From Salinimicrobium nanhaiense (GTDB taxonomy: Bacteria; Bacteroidota; Bacteroidia; Flavobacteriales; Flavobacteriaceae), in the NCBI GenBank assembly GCA_012038135.1, contig JAAVJQ010000002.1:275135-339134 (forward strand): a stretch of 64,000 nucleotides of DNA, read 5' to 3'. The translations under genes were made by a program, and so were the position numbers. Positions 57,405 through 64,000 of this stretch are shown here, piece by piece. Within the stretch, counting starts at the first letter, position 1. Each line of letters opens with the position of its first letter. The notes beneath the pieces are model-generated. The model did not search any database. It was not told the origin of the DNA and worked only from the letters and a program-made list of their open reading frames with translations.

Positions 57405-59413
57405 AATAAAGTCGAGTAGGTAAAGGGGAATTTCACCCCTAAACCTCTCACAGAACCGTACGTGATGCTCTCGCATCATACGGCTCCTCTTAACAAGTCT
57501 AAGGCTTAAAGCCATATTGCCAATGCACAAAAAGGTTTGGATAATGCTTTGCAGTTTCCTGTAACCATTTGTAGGCAAAGAACCAATGCTTTCGCCTGAA
57601 CCTCCGATATTTATTGCGTACCCATTTTGCCAGTCGTTTGTTCAGAAATCGGAACACGTAATGTAGTTCACTCATCCGCACCTTGCCATAATAATGAATC
57701 CAGCCCCATAGTTTGTCTGCTATAATGGCTGCCAAATCGGGCAGCCGCAGGTGTACCATACGGTGGAGTTTCATCTTGAACAAGGTTTGGGTGATGCGCT
57801 TCTGTCTCTTGCGACTGATGGACGGGGTAAAACCCAAATGAAAGTTCCCAAAGTAGCCTTTGACCATTCTTGGTTTGAATGTGAAGCCTAAGAAATCAAA
57901 GGTCACATATTCCACCTTAAATGGCGGGTGCTTCTTCTGGTTGCGCTTGCAATACACGATATTGCTCTTGCCGTCTTTTATTTGAAGTTTACACTCCTTA
58001 AGTCGGGCTTTTATCGCTTCCAATGTCCGCAGGGCTTGTTTGAAGTTCTGGCAATGGATGATGATATCATCGGCATACCTCTCAAACTTTACTTCGGGGT
58101 GGTACTTCTCTATCCACTTATCAAAAACAACGTGCAGAAAGATATTTGCCAGTAACGGACTTATCACTCCTCCCTGCGGTGTACCTTTGGTTCGTTTCTG
58201 AATTGTACCATCCTTCTTTTGGATGGAGGCTTCCAACCAGCGTTTTACGTACAGATGGACGTGCTTCTTATCTGTAAAATGACTTAAAGCTTTCATCATT
58301 AACTCATGATCTATTTCATCAAAGAAACTTTTGATGTCCAAATCTATCGCCCAGTCCAATTTCATGCAGTTTTCCCTGCATTGCCTGATAGCCTGGTGCG
58401 CTGATTTCTTTGGTCTATAGCCAAACGAACTTGCACTAAAATGCTTGTCCACCTTAGCTTCCAGTTCTTCCCTGATGACCATTTGAGCCGTACGATCTTG
58501 TACCGTTGGTATGCCCAACTTTCTTACCCTATTTTCATCTTTGGGTATTTCTACTTCGCGTACAGGCATGGGAAAGTAACTGCCACTGGCCAAACGGTTC
58601 CATACCGGATACAGATACTTCCTCGTTTGTGAGGATACGGCTTCTATGGATAGTTTATCCACTCCGGCTGCTCCTCTATTACTTTTCACCTTTTTGAAGG
58701 CTTCCCATACCTGTCGCTTTTCTATCGGTTGCGACTTTTGTTTCTCCTCGAAAATCATCCTAAATTTTCATTTAGTTGTAATACAATTTAAAACCGTTAA
58801 GTCTGCCCCTTCGCTCCTTTCCCCTTTCAGGGAACATCTTCACTACTACGGGCAAATCCGCCACCAATCTATAGTATCGTTACTTTCTGCCTTGCCCTTC
58901 GGGGTTATGGCATTTTCACACTACAGATTGGCTTCTCCTGTTCCATAATTAAGCCGTAAGTAAAGCTCCTGCCCTCTTTATGCCGATGGTCGCTTAACCA
59001 GTAAATCAGGTTACACCCGTTAAGCTTTGTCCTGCAAGACCGCCCATCCCTCAGTTTTGACCATACTAAAGTTGTTTACGACACTTCTACAAGGGTTCAC
59101 TCACATCTCGTTCAGCTTCTTTACTCCCACCATAGCTCTCTACTCACAATACAACTGCGGTAGTGCCTTTGACCTTATCGCTCAAGACCAACCCGTGAAA
59201 GGCAAGCCCCATAAGGCGGTTTGACTGATATGCCTGTACATCCCAGCCGAGAGACCAATCCTCATTAATGTTTCTTTACGTGAGACCTCTTGACTTTCTT
59301 TGTCAAGCTCGTTCCTGAAAAAAAAAATGAGCCTCTCATCTCAATTACAGTTATGCTGTTCATTTTCAATGAACTTAATCTTATATTGTATCCCTGAACA
59401 GCGCAGGACACAC
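57405..59413 (-). mobile_element. Group II intron (complete, antisense to the cassette)
   Basis: Likely 5' end at GTGTG (59413 on the minus strand); the 3' end is near 57405-57411. Domain V is recognisable on the minus strand (GAGCCGTATGATGCGAGAGC and CACGTACGGTTCTGTGAGAGG). It carries the maturase below; the ~650 nt between the maturase start and 59413 are intron 5' structure with no gene. Its bottom-strand 5' exon is the R'' end of the attC-like site S3 (GTTGTGCAACGTC|GTGTG). A second copy starts at 63871. Confidence 0.85.
57499..58758 (-). CDS. ltrA: Group II intron reverse transcriptase/maturase
   Basis: 419 residues. RT motifs: IDLDIKSFFDEIDHELMM, GTPQGGVISPLLANIF, RYADDIII (YADD at 228-231), and FLGFTF. 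A C-terminal maturase region follows (GWIHYYGKVRMSELHYVFR). No HNH endonuclease follows, as in group IIC-type introns that use hairpin targets and host nicks. Encoded inside the intron on the minus strand. Confidence 0.95.
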   Translation of the reverse strand: MIFEEKQKSQPIEKRQVWEAFKKVKSNRGAAGVDKLSIEAVSSQTRKYLYPVWNRLASGSYFPMPVREVEIPKDENRVRKLGIPTVQDRTAQMVIREELEAKVDKHFSASSFGYRPKKSAHQAIRQCRENCMKLDWAIDLDIKSFFDEIDHELMMKALSHFTDKKHVHLYVKRWLEASIQKKDGTIQKRTKGTPQGGVISPLLANIFLHVVFDKWIEKYHPEVKFERYADDIIIHCQNFKQALRTLEAIKARLKECKLQIKDGKSNIVYCKRNQKKHPPFKVEYVTFDFLGFTFKPRMVKGYFGNFHLGFTPSISRKRQKRITQTLFKMKLHRMVHLRLPDLAAIIADKLWGWIHYYGKVRMSELHYVFRFLNKRLAKWVRNKYRRFRRKHWFFAYKWLQETAKHYPNLFVHWQYGFKP

Positions 59414-59423
59414 GACGTTGCAC

Positions 59424-59545
59424 AACACTGTATAAAAACAATGCTTAATTATGTCTTTATTCGAAAGTCCGTGCTCGCTTGCAACGCCTGATTGTCCTGC
59501 GGACAATCAAGCTCGCCCGCTCGCACTGTTTTTATACGGGACGTT
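59424..59545 (+). repeat. attC-like site S3
   Basis: R'' GTTGCACAAC, spacer ACTG, stem TATAAAAACAATGC ... GCACTGTTTTTATA, CGGGAC, GTT. The intron sits just to its left. Confidence 0.85.
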
Positions 59546-59908
59546 GTGAACCATAGCTCCGAACTCAACTTTAATTATTCAAAAAAGAAAAATTCTACTT
59601 CTGGAGATTGAGAACGAATAATCACTCAACCGCAAAATTAAAAGCGACGGATTTTCACTCAGACGGGAAAAAAAATATCACTCTTGCGGATTAAAAAAAG
59701 ATAAAATAGAACTTAAAAGATTGATTAAGAAAGCGAGATTATGAAGTTGCGGATTCCACTCTGCCCCAAAAAGAATTTATCACTGTTGCGGATAAAAAAA
59801 AGGATTTTTAAAAGATAAATAATTACTCAAATTAAGAATAAAGCAGACGGGAAAACAGATCGGCAAATCTTTGGTGCTCACTCGGCTGTGTCGCTACGGA
59901 TTCACAAC
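59543..59908 (+). other. Cassette C4, no gene recognised
   Basis: Starts GTTGTGAACC; ends ATTCACAAC. A/T-rich with CACTC, TTGCGGATT and GCAGACGG words. No frame to report. Confidence 0.6.
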
Positions 59909-60025
59909 AACGGTTAACACAAATGCGGCAGACCAGTCAAAAATGGCATTTTTGAGTACCTTTAAAAATAGAAATTAAAAGATCAATTCCGTTCCCCAAT
60001 CCGCACTTGCGTTAACCGGGACGTT
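59906..60025 (+). repeat. attC-like site S4 with divergent stem
   Basis: R'' TTCACAAC, spacer AACG, then stem GTTAACACAAATGCGG paired with CCGCACTTGCGTTAAC (14 of 16 bp), followed by CGGGAC and GTT. The stem shares nothing with TATAAAAACAATGC of the other sites, yet spacer lengths and ends are the same. The centre holds AAAAATGGCATTTTTGAG. Confidence 0.8.
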
Positions 60026-60419
60026 GTGAACAAGGCAAAAAAAGGCATTTTTGAATGGTGAGTTTTTTGAGATTTATGGAGCATCTTTTTGCAACGGACA
60101 TTTTCGGACTGACAATCGCAACGGATTGAAACGCGACGGACAAAAATCGGAATGAAGAAAACTCAGTCTAAATAAAAACCTGATTTACCACTCAAAAAGG
60201 GGATTTTAAAAGCAAATTTTTGGAACTTTAAGAAGGAAAACGGACTGACAATCGTAGCGGATTAAAAACCAAACTGGAAAAAAAGTAGTGTAGAGAAATT
60301 TATGTTTTACCAGTCAAAAATGTCATTTTTAAAGGAAATTTTTGGCAGTCGGGAAATCCTTGGAACTGATATTCGTTACGGATTAAAACCAGGCTGGGAA
60401 AAAAAGCCCAGTTCACAAC
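60023..60419 (+). other. Cassette C5, no gene recognised
   Basis: Bounded by GTTGTGAAC and GTTCACAAC. Contains AAAAAGGCATTTTTGAATGG (60041) and AAAAATGTCATTTTTAAAGG (60315). No gene seen. Confidence 0.6.
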
Positions 60420-60539
60420 AATGTATAAAAACAATGCTAACTTAGTGTCGATTCAAAAGTCTGTGTGTACTTGCTGCGTCTGATTTTCCTGCGGAAAATC
60501 CTCGCTGGCAATCGCCGCACTGTTTTTATACGGGACGTT
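60417..60539 (+). repeat. attC-like site S5
   Basis: R'' GTTCACAAC, spacer AATG, stem TATAAAAACAATGC, inner hairpin GATTTTCC-TGC-GGAAAATC, right arm GCACTGTTTTTATA, CGGGAC, GTT. The inner stem keeps pairing despite changed bases (compare S1). Confidence 0.85.
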
Positions 60540-60808
60540 GTAACACACTTGAAAAACCAAGGCCTGTTCTTTTTTGCCATTTTTGAGAGGTAAGGTTTCT
60601 GATAATGCCAATAGTAATTTTCGGTTCGAAAAGTCGGTTATTACAAGCCATTTTTGAGACCTTTATGGGCAAAGGTTCTTGTCGATCACGAAGCGGACCT
60701 AACTCGGACGCGGGGCTATGGTTTGGTTCGAGCGGGAAGTTCGGGTGAAAATGACTATTAATTCATAGCTGGAATGGTCATAGCGGATTAAAAAAAGCGT
60801 GTTACAAC
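60537..60808 (+). other. Cassette C6, no gene recognised
   Basis: Bounded by GTTGTAACAC and GTGTTACAAC. Two CATTTTTGAG motifs and GC-rich words; no gene. Confidence 0.6.
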
Positions 60809-60929
60809 AATGTATAAAAACAATGCTTAATTTAGTCTCGAATCGAAAGTCTGTGCGTACTTGCTGCGTCTGATTTTCCTGCGGAAAATCATCGCCGGCA
60901 ATCGCCGCACTGTTTTTATACGGGACGTT
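60806..60929 (+). repeat. attC-like site S6
   Basis: R'' GTGTTACAAC, spacer AATG, TATAAAAACAATGC stem, inner hairpin GATTTTCC-TGC-GGAAAATC, CGGGAC, GTT. Same inner subtype as S5. Confidence 0.85.
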
Positions 60930-61123
60930 GTGAGCCATTCTAAAAACCGGAGGGGAACGCAGTCTGCACCAATTGGTTTATTTGCTACTTTGGTTCCTTA
61001 TCGATGTAACAAAAAAGCTTCCGTGTGAGTTATAGCGGACTCGAACGCAAGGAATACGCAGGAATCGCTTTTTTTTGGATTATTTGCAAAGTTGTGGCTC
61101 GTGAATAGAAACGGACTCACAAC
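60927..61123 (+). other. Cassette C7, no gene recognised
   Basis: Bounded by GTTGTGAG and CTCACAAC; under 200 nt, the shortest unit. No frame of note. Confidence 0.6.
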
Positions 61124-61241
61124 AACATATAAAAACAATGCTTAATTTAGTCTCGAATCGAAGTTCCGTGCTCACTTGCTAAGCGGATTGTCCTGCGGAC
61201 AATCACGCGCGCCAGCTCGCACAGTTTTTATACGAGACGTT
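61121..61241 (+). repeat. attC-like site S7
   Basis: R'' CTCACAAC, spacer AACA, TATAAAAACAATGC stem, right arm GCACAGTTTTTATACGAGAC, GTT. Subtype of S2. Confidence 0.85.
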
Positions 61242-61426
61242 GGCAAAAATGTAAGGAAACCTAGTTAATTAAATGACAGTCGATGGTTAAATGAGACTCC
61301 CAATCGTACTTAGAGATGGACTTAGAAATTGAGAATTTGACGAAAACCAATGGGCGGATCAGAAAAGCTGCTTCTTCATATAAAAAAAATATCAGCTGAT
61401 TGAAAAGCTGAACAATCAAATCAGTT

Positions 61427-61597
61427 ATGTCACATACTTTATGGTCTTATTTGGGTGGAGTTGTCTACTGGATTTTTATTAAATTCTGTAAAACCAAATT
61501 AGATGATGAACTAAAATTTGAAAATAAAGAAAGGAATATCTTCACTTTAATCATTACTATATTAATTATAGGATTTTTCACTGTCAAAGTCTTTTAA
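61427..61597 (+). CDS. Cassette C8 small two-TM protein (56 aa)
   Basis: ATG 61427 to TAA 61595-61597. TM1 LWSYLGGVVYWIFIKF, a charged loop (CKTKLDDELKFENKERN) and TM2 IFTLIITILIIGFFTVKVF. The cassette is bounded by GTTGGCAAAA and TTTTGCCAAC. The frame starts ~190 nt after the cassette 5' end. No family recognised. Confidence 0.65.
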   Translation: MSHTLWSYLGGVVYWIFIKFCKTKLDDELKFENKERNIFTLIITILIIGFFTVKVF

Positions 61598-61630
61598 TAC
61601 ACAGAATCCTAAAGAGAAAACACTTTTGCC

Positions 61631-61752
61631 AACACTGTATAAAAACAATGCTTAAACCTGTCTTGAATCGAAAGTCCGTGCTTGCTTGCAACGCCTGATT
61701 GTCCTGCGGACAATCAAGCTCGCCAGCTCGCACTGTTTTTATACGAGACGTT
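61631..61752 (+). repeat. attC-like site S8
   Basis: R'' TTTTGCCAAC, spacer ACTG, TATAAAAACAATGC stem, inner GATTGTCC-TGC-GGACAATC, CGAGAC, GTT. Confidence 0.85.
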
Positions 61753-61784
61753 GTAGTGCATTAAAAACTGATATTAATTACCTT

Positions 61785-62264
61785 ATGAAATACAAAATTG
61801 TTATTGCAATGATTTCTCTGGCTGTGTTCGTGCTTGGCTGTGGAACGAGCGCTGATTTAAAAAAAGTTTACTATACCTCGGACTTCTTATCTTCGACAAA
61901 GAAAGGTTTTGAAACTCACAGTTATGTGATTTCCGTACCACGAAAGTATAAATTGATTAAAGAGGACTTTAATCCAGAATATAAAGAGATAATTTATGAA
62001 TACAAGGATTCTATAAAGTTTTATATAACAGACGACACTTTTGGCGGATCATCATTAAACGGAGATAATAAATTGCGATCGGGTATAACTTCAATATCAA
62101 GGACAGATTTAAACGATACAACTAAAATGGGCGGGGTACAGCAGGATGGAAGGTACTGGAAAGAATACATTTTGGGAGATGTAGTAGTTGGTTATTTAAA
62201 TGTCCCCGAAAATCGAAAAGAAGAATTTGACCTGACTCTGCAATCGATAAATAGAAAAGATTAA
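61785..62264 (+). CDS. Cassette C9 lipoprotein
   Basis: 159 residues from ATG 61785; an upstream part of the frame lies in site S8 and is rejected. A lipobox VLGC follows MKYKIVIAMISLAVF. The mature part is mixed beta and charged (YTSDFLSSTKKGFETHSYV, EYKDSIKFYITDDTFGG). No family recognised. Starts 33 nt after the cassette 5' end. Confidence 0.75.
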   Translation: MKYKIVIAMISLAVFVLGCGTSADLKKVYYTSDFLSSTKKGFETHSYVISVPRKYKLIKEDFNPEYKEIIYEYKDSIKFYITDDTFGGSSLNGDNKLRSGITSISRTDLNDTTKMGGVQQDGRYWKEYILGDVVVGYLNVPENRKEEFDLTLQSINRKD

Positions 62265-62274
62265 AACGCACTAC

Positions 62275-62396
62275 AACAACATATAAAAACAATGCTTAAA
62301 TCCGGCTCAAATCCAAAGTCCGTGCTCGCTTGCAACGCCTGATTGTCCTGCGGACAATCAGGCTCGCCAGCTCGCACTGTTTTTATACGGGACGTT
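62275..62396 (+). repeat. attC-like site S9
   Basis: R'' GCACTACAAC (pairs with GTTGTAGTGC at the start of C9), spacer AACA, TATAAAAACAATGC stem, GATTGTCC-TGC-GGACAATC, CGGGAC, GTT. Confidence 0.85.
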
Positions 62397-62414
62397 GTGC
62401 ATAATTTAACCTAA

Positions 62415-63110
62415 ATGAAAACATTATTTACAATTTTCCTTTTTGTTTTGATAACCGCTTTAGGTTGTCAAGTTGAGGAACCGACTGATTTAAAAATATA
62501 TGGCTTAAAAGGAAAAGTAAAATCCATGCATTCCCGAAGTTATTCTTCCTTGGACCACCTTAACATGGAAGGCAAAAGTTTTCTTTCTGAGTCCTCCTCT
62601 TTTTTCAATGAAAACGGCAACATCTATAAATCTGTTGATACAATTTATGAAAATGGGGAAGTAAAGGAAACTTTAACTACAGAATATTATTTTTTAAAAG
62701 ACGGATCTAAAAAAGGTTACAAAATATACAACCAAGAAGGAATTATTGAAACGGGAACTTATAAATTCCTCAGTAGTAAGAAGTATGAAATTAAGGCTGT
62801 AGACAGTGATGGTTTTGAAATCAGATCAGTATTTCACTTGACAAGCAACGGTAGAGATAAAAAAGGAGTATCTGAATATTACTATGATAATGAATATATA
62901 TCTACCTACTCGTATTTTAATCAATTAAATGCCGATGAGAACTTTATTAGTTCACAATTTGCCATAGAACCGGATGGGGATAATTGGATAACCGAATATA
63001 AGATGAAGAATCCTGACCAAAAAGGAAACATGAAAGAATTGCATTTAATAAATAAGGAAAAAGACTCTTTAGAAAAAGTTATTATTAGGCACATAGAATA
63101 CTTTGAATAA
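62415..63110 (+). CDS. Cassette C10 lipoprotein, YwqK/MORN-like repeats
   Basis: 231 residues from ATG 62415, 19 nt after the cassette start. Lipobox ALGC. The middle has repeated short strands with NENGNIYKSVDTIYENGEVK and KKGYKIYNQEGIIETGTYKF, recalling MORN/YwqK antitoxin-type repeats (tentative). Cassette ends GTTGTGCATA/TATGCACAAC. Confidence 0.72.
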   Translation: MKTLFTIFLFVLITALGCQVEEPTDLKIYGLKGKVKSMHSRSYSSLDHLNMEGKSFLSESSSFFNENGNIYKSVDTIYENGEVKETLTTEYYFLKDGSKKGYKIYNQEGIIETGTYKFLSSKKYEIKAVDSDGFEIRSVFHLTSNGRDKKGVSEYYYDNEYISTYSYFNQLNADENFISSQFAIEPDGDNWITEYKMKNPDQKGNMKELHLINKEKDSLEKVIIRHIEYFE

Positions 63111-63126
63111 AGAAAAAACTATGCAC

Positions 63127-63248
63127 AACACTGTATAAAAACAATGCTTAAGCCTGTCTCGAATCGGAACTCTGTGCTCGCTTGCAACGCCTGATTGTCC
63201 TGCGGACAATCAAGCTTGCCAGCTCGCACAGTTTTTATACGGGACGTT
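63127..63248 (+). repeat. attC-like site S10
   Basis: R'' TATGCACAAC, spacer ACTG, TATAAAAACAATGC stem, inner hairpin, GCACAGTTTTTATACGGGAC, GTT. Confidence 0.85.
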
Positions 63249-63278
63249 GTGCAACATTTAAATCAACCATTCTTTAAA

Positions 63279-63875
63279 ATGAACAAATTGTTTAGAAAAT
63301 TTCTTTTTGGCTGTAGTCTATTAGTTCTTCTTGTTCAAGTCAGTTGTAAAGAAGATCAATCGGATCAAAAATCCGAAAACGAACTCGAACCCAAGACAGC
63401 GTCGACTACAGATATTCTTAAAGAAGGTTGGCAGGAGTTTCAAGAAAATGGTAATCGGACAAAAATTGAAATATTAAATATTTCGGACTCATTATTTGTA
63501 AACCAAAAAATTATTTTCGACAACAAAGATCAAATAGACAGTATAAATAGTAAATTCTTTACAATTAAAGTTCCTGATACTCTCACCCAAGGACCTAATA
63601 AGGGAATTGCGGAGCTTTATACATTCAACAAACCTTTTGAAAGCAGAGCATCTTCTGTTATTATAGAGAATAAATATCCAGATGGTAGTATAGTTAAAGA
63701 CACCTTTTTTGGAAACCCTGAAAATTTAGAATTTGGAATTTATGCTTCAGAGGGTGGTGACAAACAGATTAAAGGAGAAATTTCAGAGATTTTATTGGCT
63801 AAGGACGAAGAAGGAAACGGATACAAAATAAAAGTGACTTCTTTCTTTACCGAGCATGTTTATGTAAAGGAATAA
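63279..63875 (+). CDS. Cassette C11 lipoprotein
   Basis: 198 residues from ATG 63279. The signal peptide ends with a lipobox VSC (MNKLFRKFLFGCSLLVLLVQ). The mature part is polar, Lys/Glu/Asn-rich and mixed beta (EGWQEFQENGNRTKIEILNI, SRASSVIIENKYPDGSI). No family recognised. Cassette start GTTGTGCAAC; the far end is outside the window. Intron sequence begins at its stop codon. Confidence 0.72.
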   Translation: MNKLFRKFLFGCSLLVLLVQVSCKEDQSDQKSENELEPKTASTTDILKEGWQEFQENGNRTKIEILNISDSLFVNQKIIFDNKDQIDSINSKFFTIKVPDTLTQGPNKGIAELYTFNKPFESRASSVIIENKYPDGSIVKDTFFGNPENLEFGIYASEGGDKQIKGEISEILLAKDEEGNGYKIKVTSFFTEHVYVKE

Positions 63876-64000
63876 AGTAGAGTAGGCAAAGGGGAATTTC
63901 ACCCCTAAGCCTCTCACAGAACCGTACGTGATACTCTCGCATCATACGGCTCTTCTTAACAAGTCTAAGGCTTAAAGCCATATTGCCAATGCACAAACAG
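63871..64000 (-). mobile_element. Group II intron, second copy (3' end only)
   Basis: Almost identical to the 3' end of the intron at 57405: shared from AATAAAG onward, including domain V and the end of the maturase frame. It starts at the stop of the C11 gene, in the same orientation and position as in C3. It continues beyond the window. Confidence 0.85.

Larger units (their letters stand above)
56073..64000 (+). mobile_element. Integron-like gene-cassette array (right end outside window)
   Basis: At least eleven units (C1-C11) separated by ten ~122-bp palindromic sites (S1-S10). Each unit starts at the crossover G^TT of the preceding site and has its own 5' end repeated in reverse complement before the next site's stem. 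For example, C2 is GTTACATAC ... GTATGTAAC and C8 is GTTGGCAAAA ... TTTTGCCAAC. All genes found are on the + strand. Group II introns occupy C3 and C11. No transposase is present. The neighbouring recombinase is the only DNA-mobility gene outside the introns. Confidence 0.75.

Noticed and set aside
57499..58758. Retron or diversity-generating retroelement RT
   Set aside because: The RT has a maturase domain and lies in an intron with a recognisable domain V; there is no template/variable repeat pair or msr-msd.
56430..63248. CRISPR array
   Set aside because: Repeats are ~122 nt, imperfect and far apart (200-2500 nt) with genes between; no spacers of constant length and no cas genes.

Overview
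The window looks like a chromosomal segment of a Bacteroidota member, most likely a marine Flavobacteriaceae (family-level inference). Evidence: a complete gldK-gldL-gldM-gldN type IX secretion/gliding operon, a PorG-like protein upstream of uppS-bamA-ompH-ompH-murI, two GH92 mannosidases, a GGM-rich GroEL tail, Bacteroidota-type promoter boxes (TTTG...TAnnTTTG), many lipoproteins, and few Shine-Dalgarno-like starts.

Layout. 1-10.4 kb: 5' part of a TonB-dependent receptor gene, GTPases der and era, a His-heptad coiled-coil lipoprotein, gamma-carbonic anhydrase, small unknown proteins, an initiator tRNA, an ABC-F ATPase and a DUF983 protein. 10.4-20 kb: an FAD oxidoreductase, the gldKLMN block, a degenerate arginase-fold protein and topA. 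20-27 kb: miaB, a sigma-54 enhancer-binding regulator, lptE, a TPR-like protein, secG and groES-groEL. 27-37 kb: SRPBCC, DinB and VOC proteins, a GH92 pair, clpX-clpP-tig and a small membrane protein. 37-50.9 kb: SGNH lipoprotein, FadL-type porin, hydrolase, pdxJ, then divergently CBS protein-nadK-porG-uppS-bamA-ompH-ompH and murI. A MntA/HepT toxin-antitoxin pair with a disrupted HepT sits between ompH and murI, flanked by a duplicated murI start.

50.9-54.9 kb is an accessory zone. It has islands of unrelated repeats that nearly all share a 7-bp period, a PIN-type toxin-antitoxin module between long direct repeats, a double-Nfu_N NifU protein and a tiny lipoprotein.

54.9-64 kb is the most unusual part. 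A tyrosine recombinase without the IntI-specific insert is followed by at least ten copies of a ~122-bp imperfect palindrome (S1-S10) separating at least eleven short units (C1-C11). The start of each unit (GTTNNN...) is the reverse complement of its own end (...NNNAAC), and this short sequence differs between units. That is the relation expected of integron cassettes with folded attC sites. One site (S4) has an unrelated stem sequence but the same architecture. Six units have no convincing gene; five encode small lipoproteins or a membrane protein, all on the + strand. Two units carry a group II intron on the opposite strand, near the attC-like site. I interpret this as an integron-like gene-cassette array served by a non-IntI recombinase. 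It continues beyond the window.
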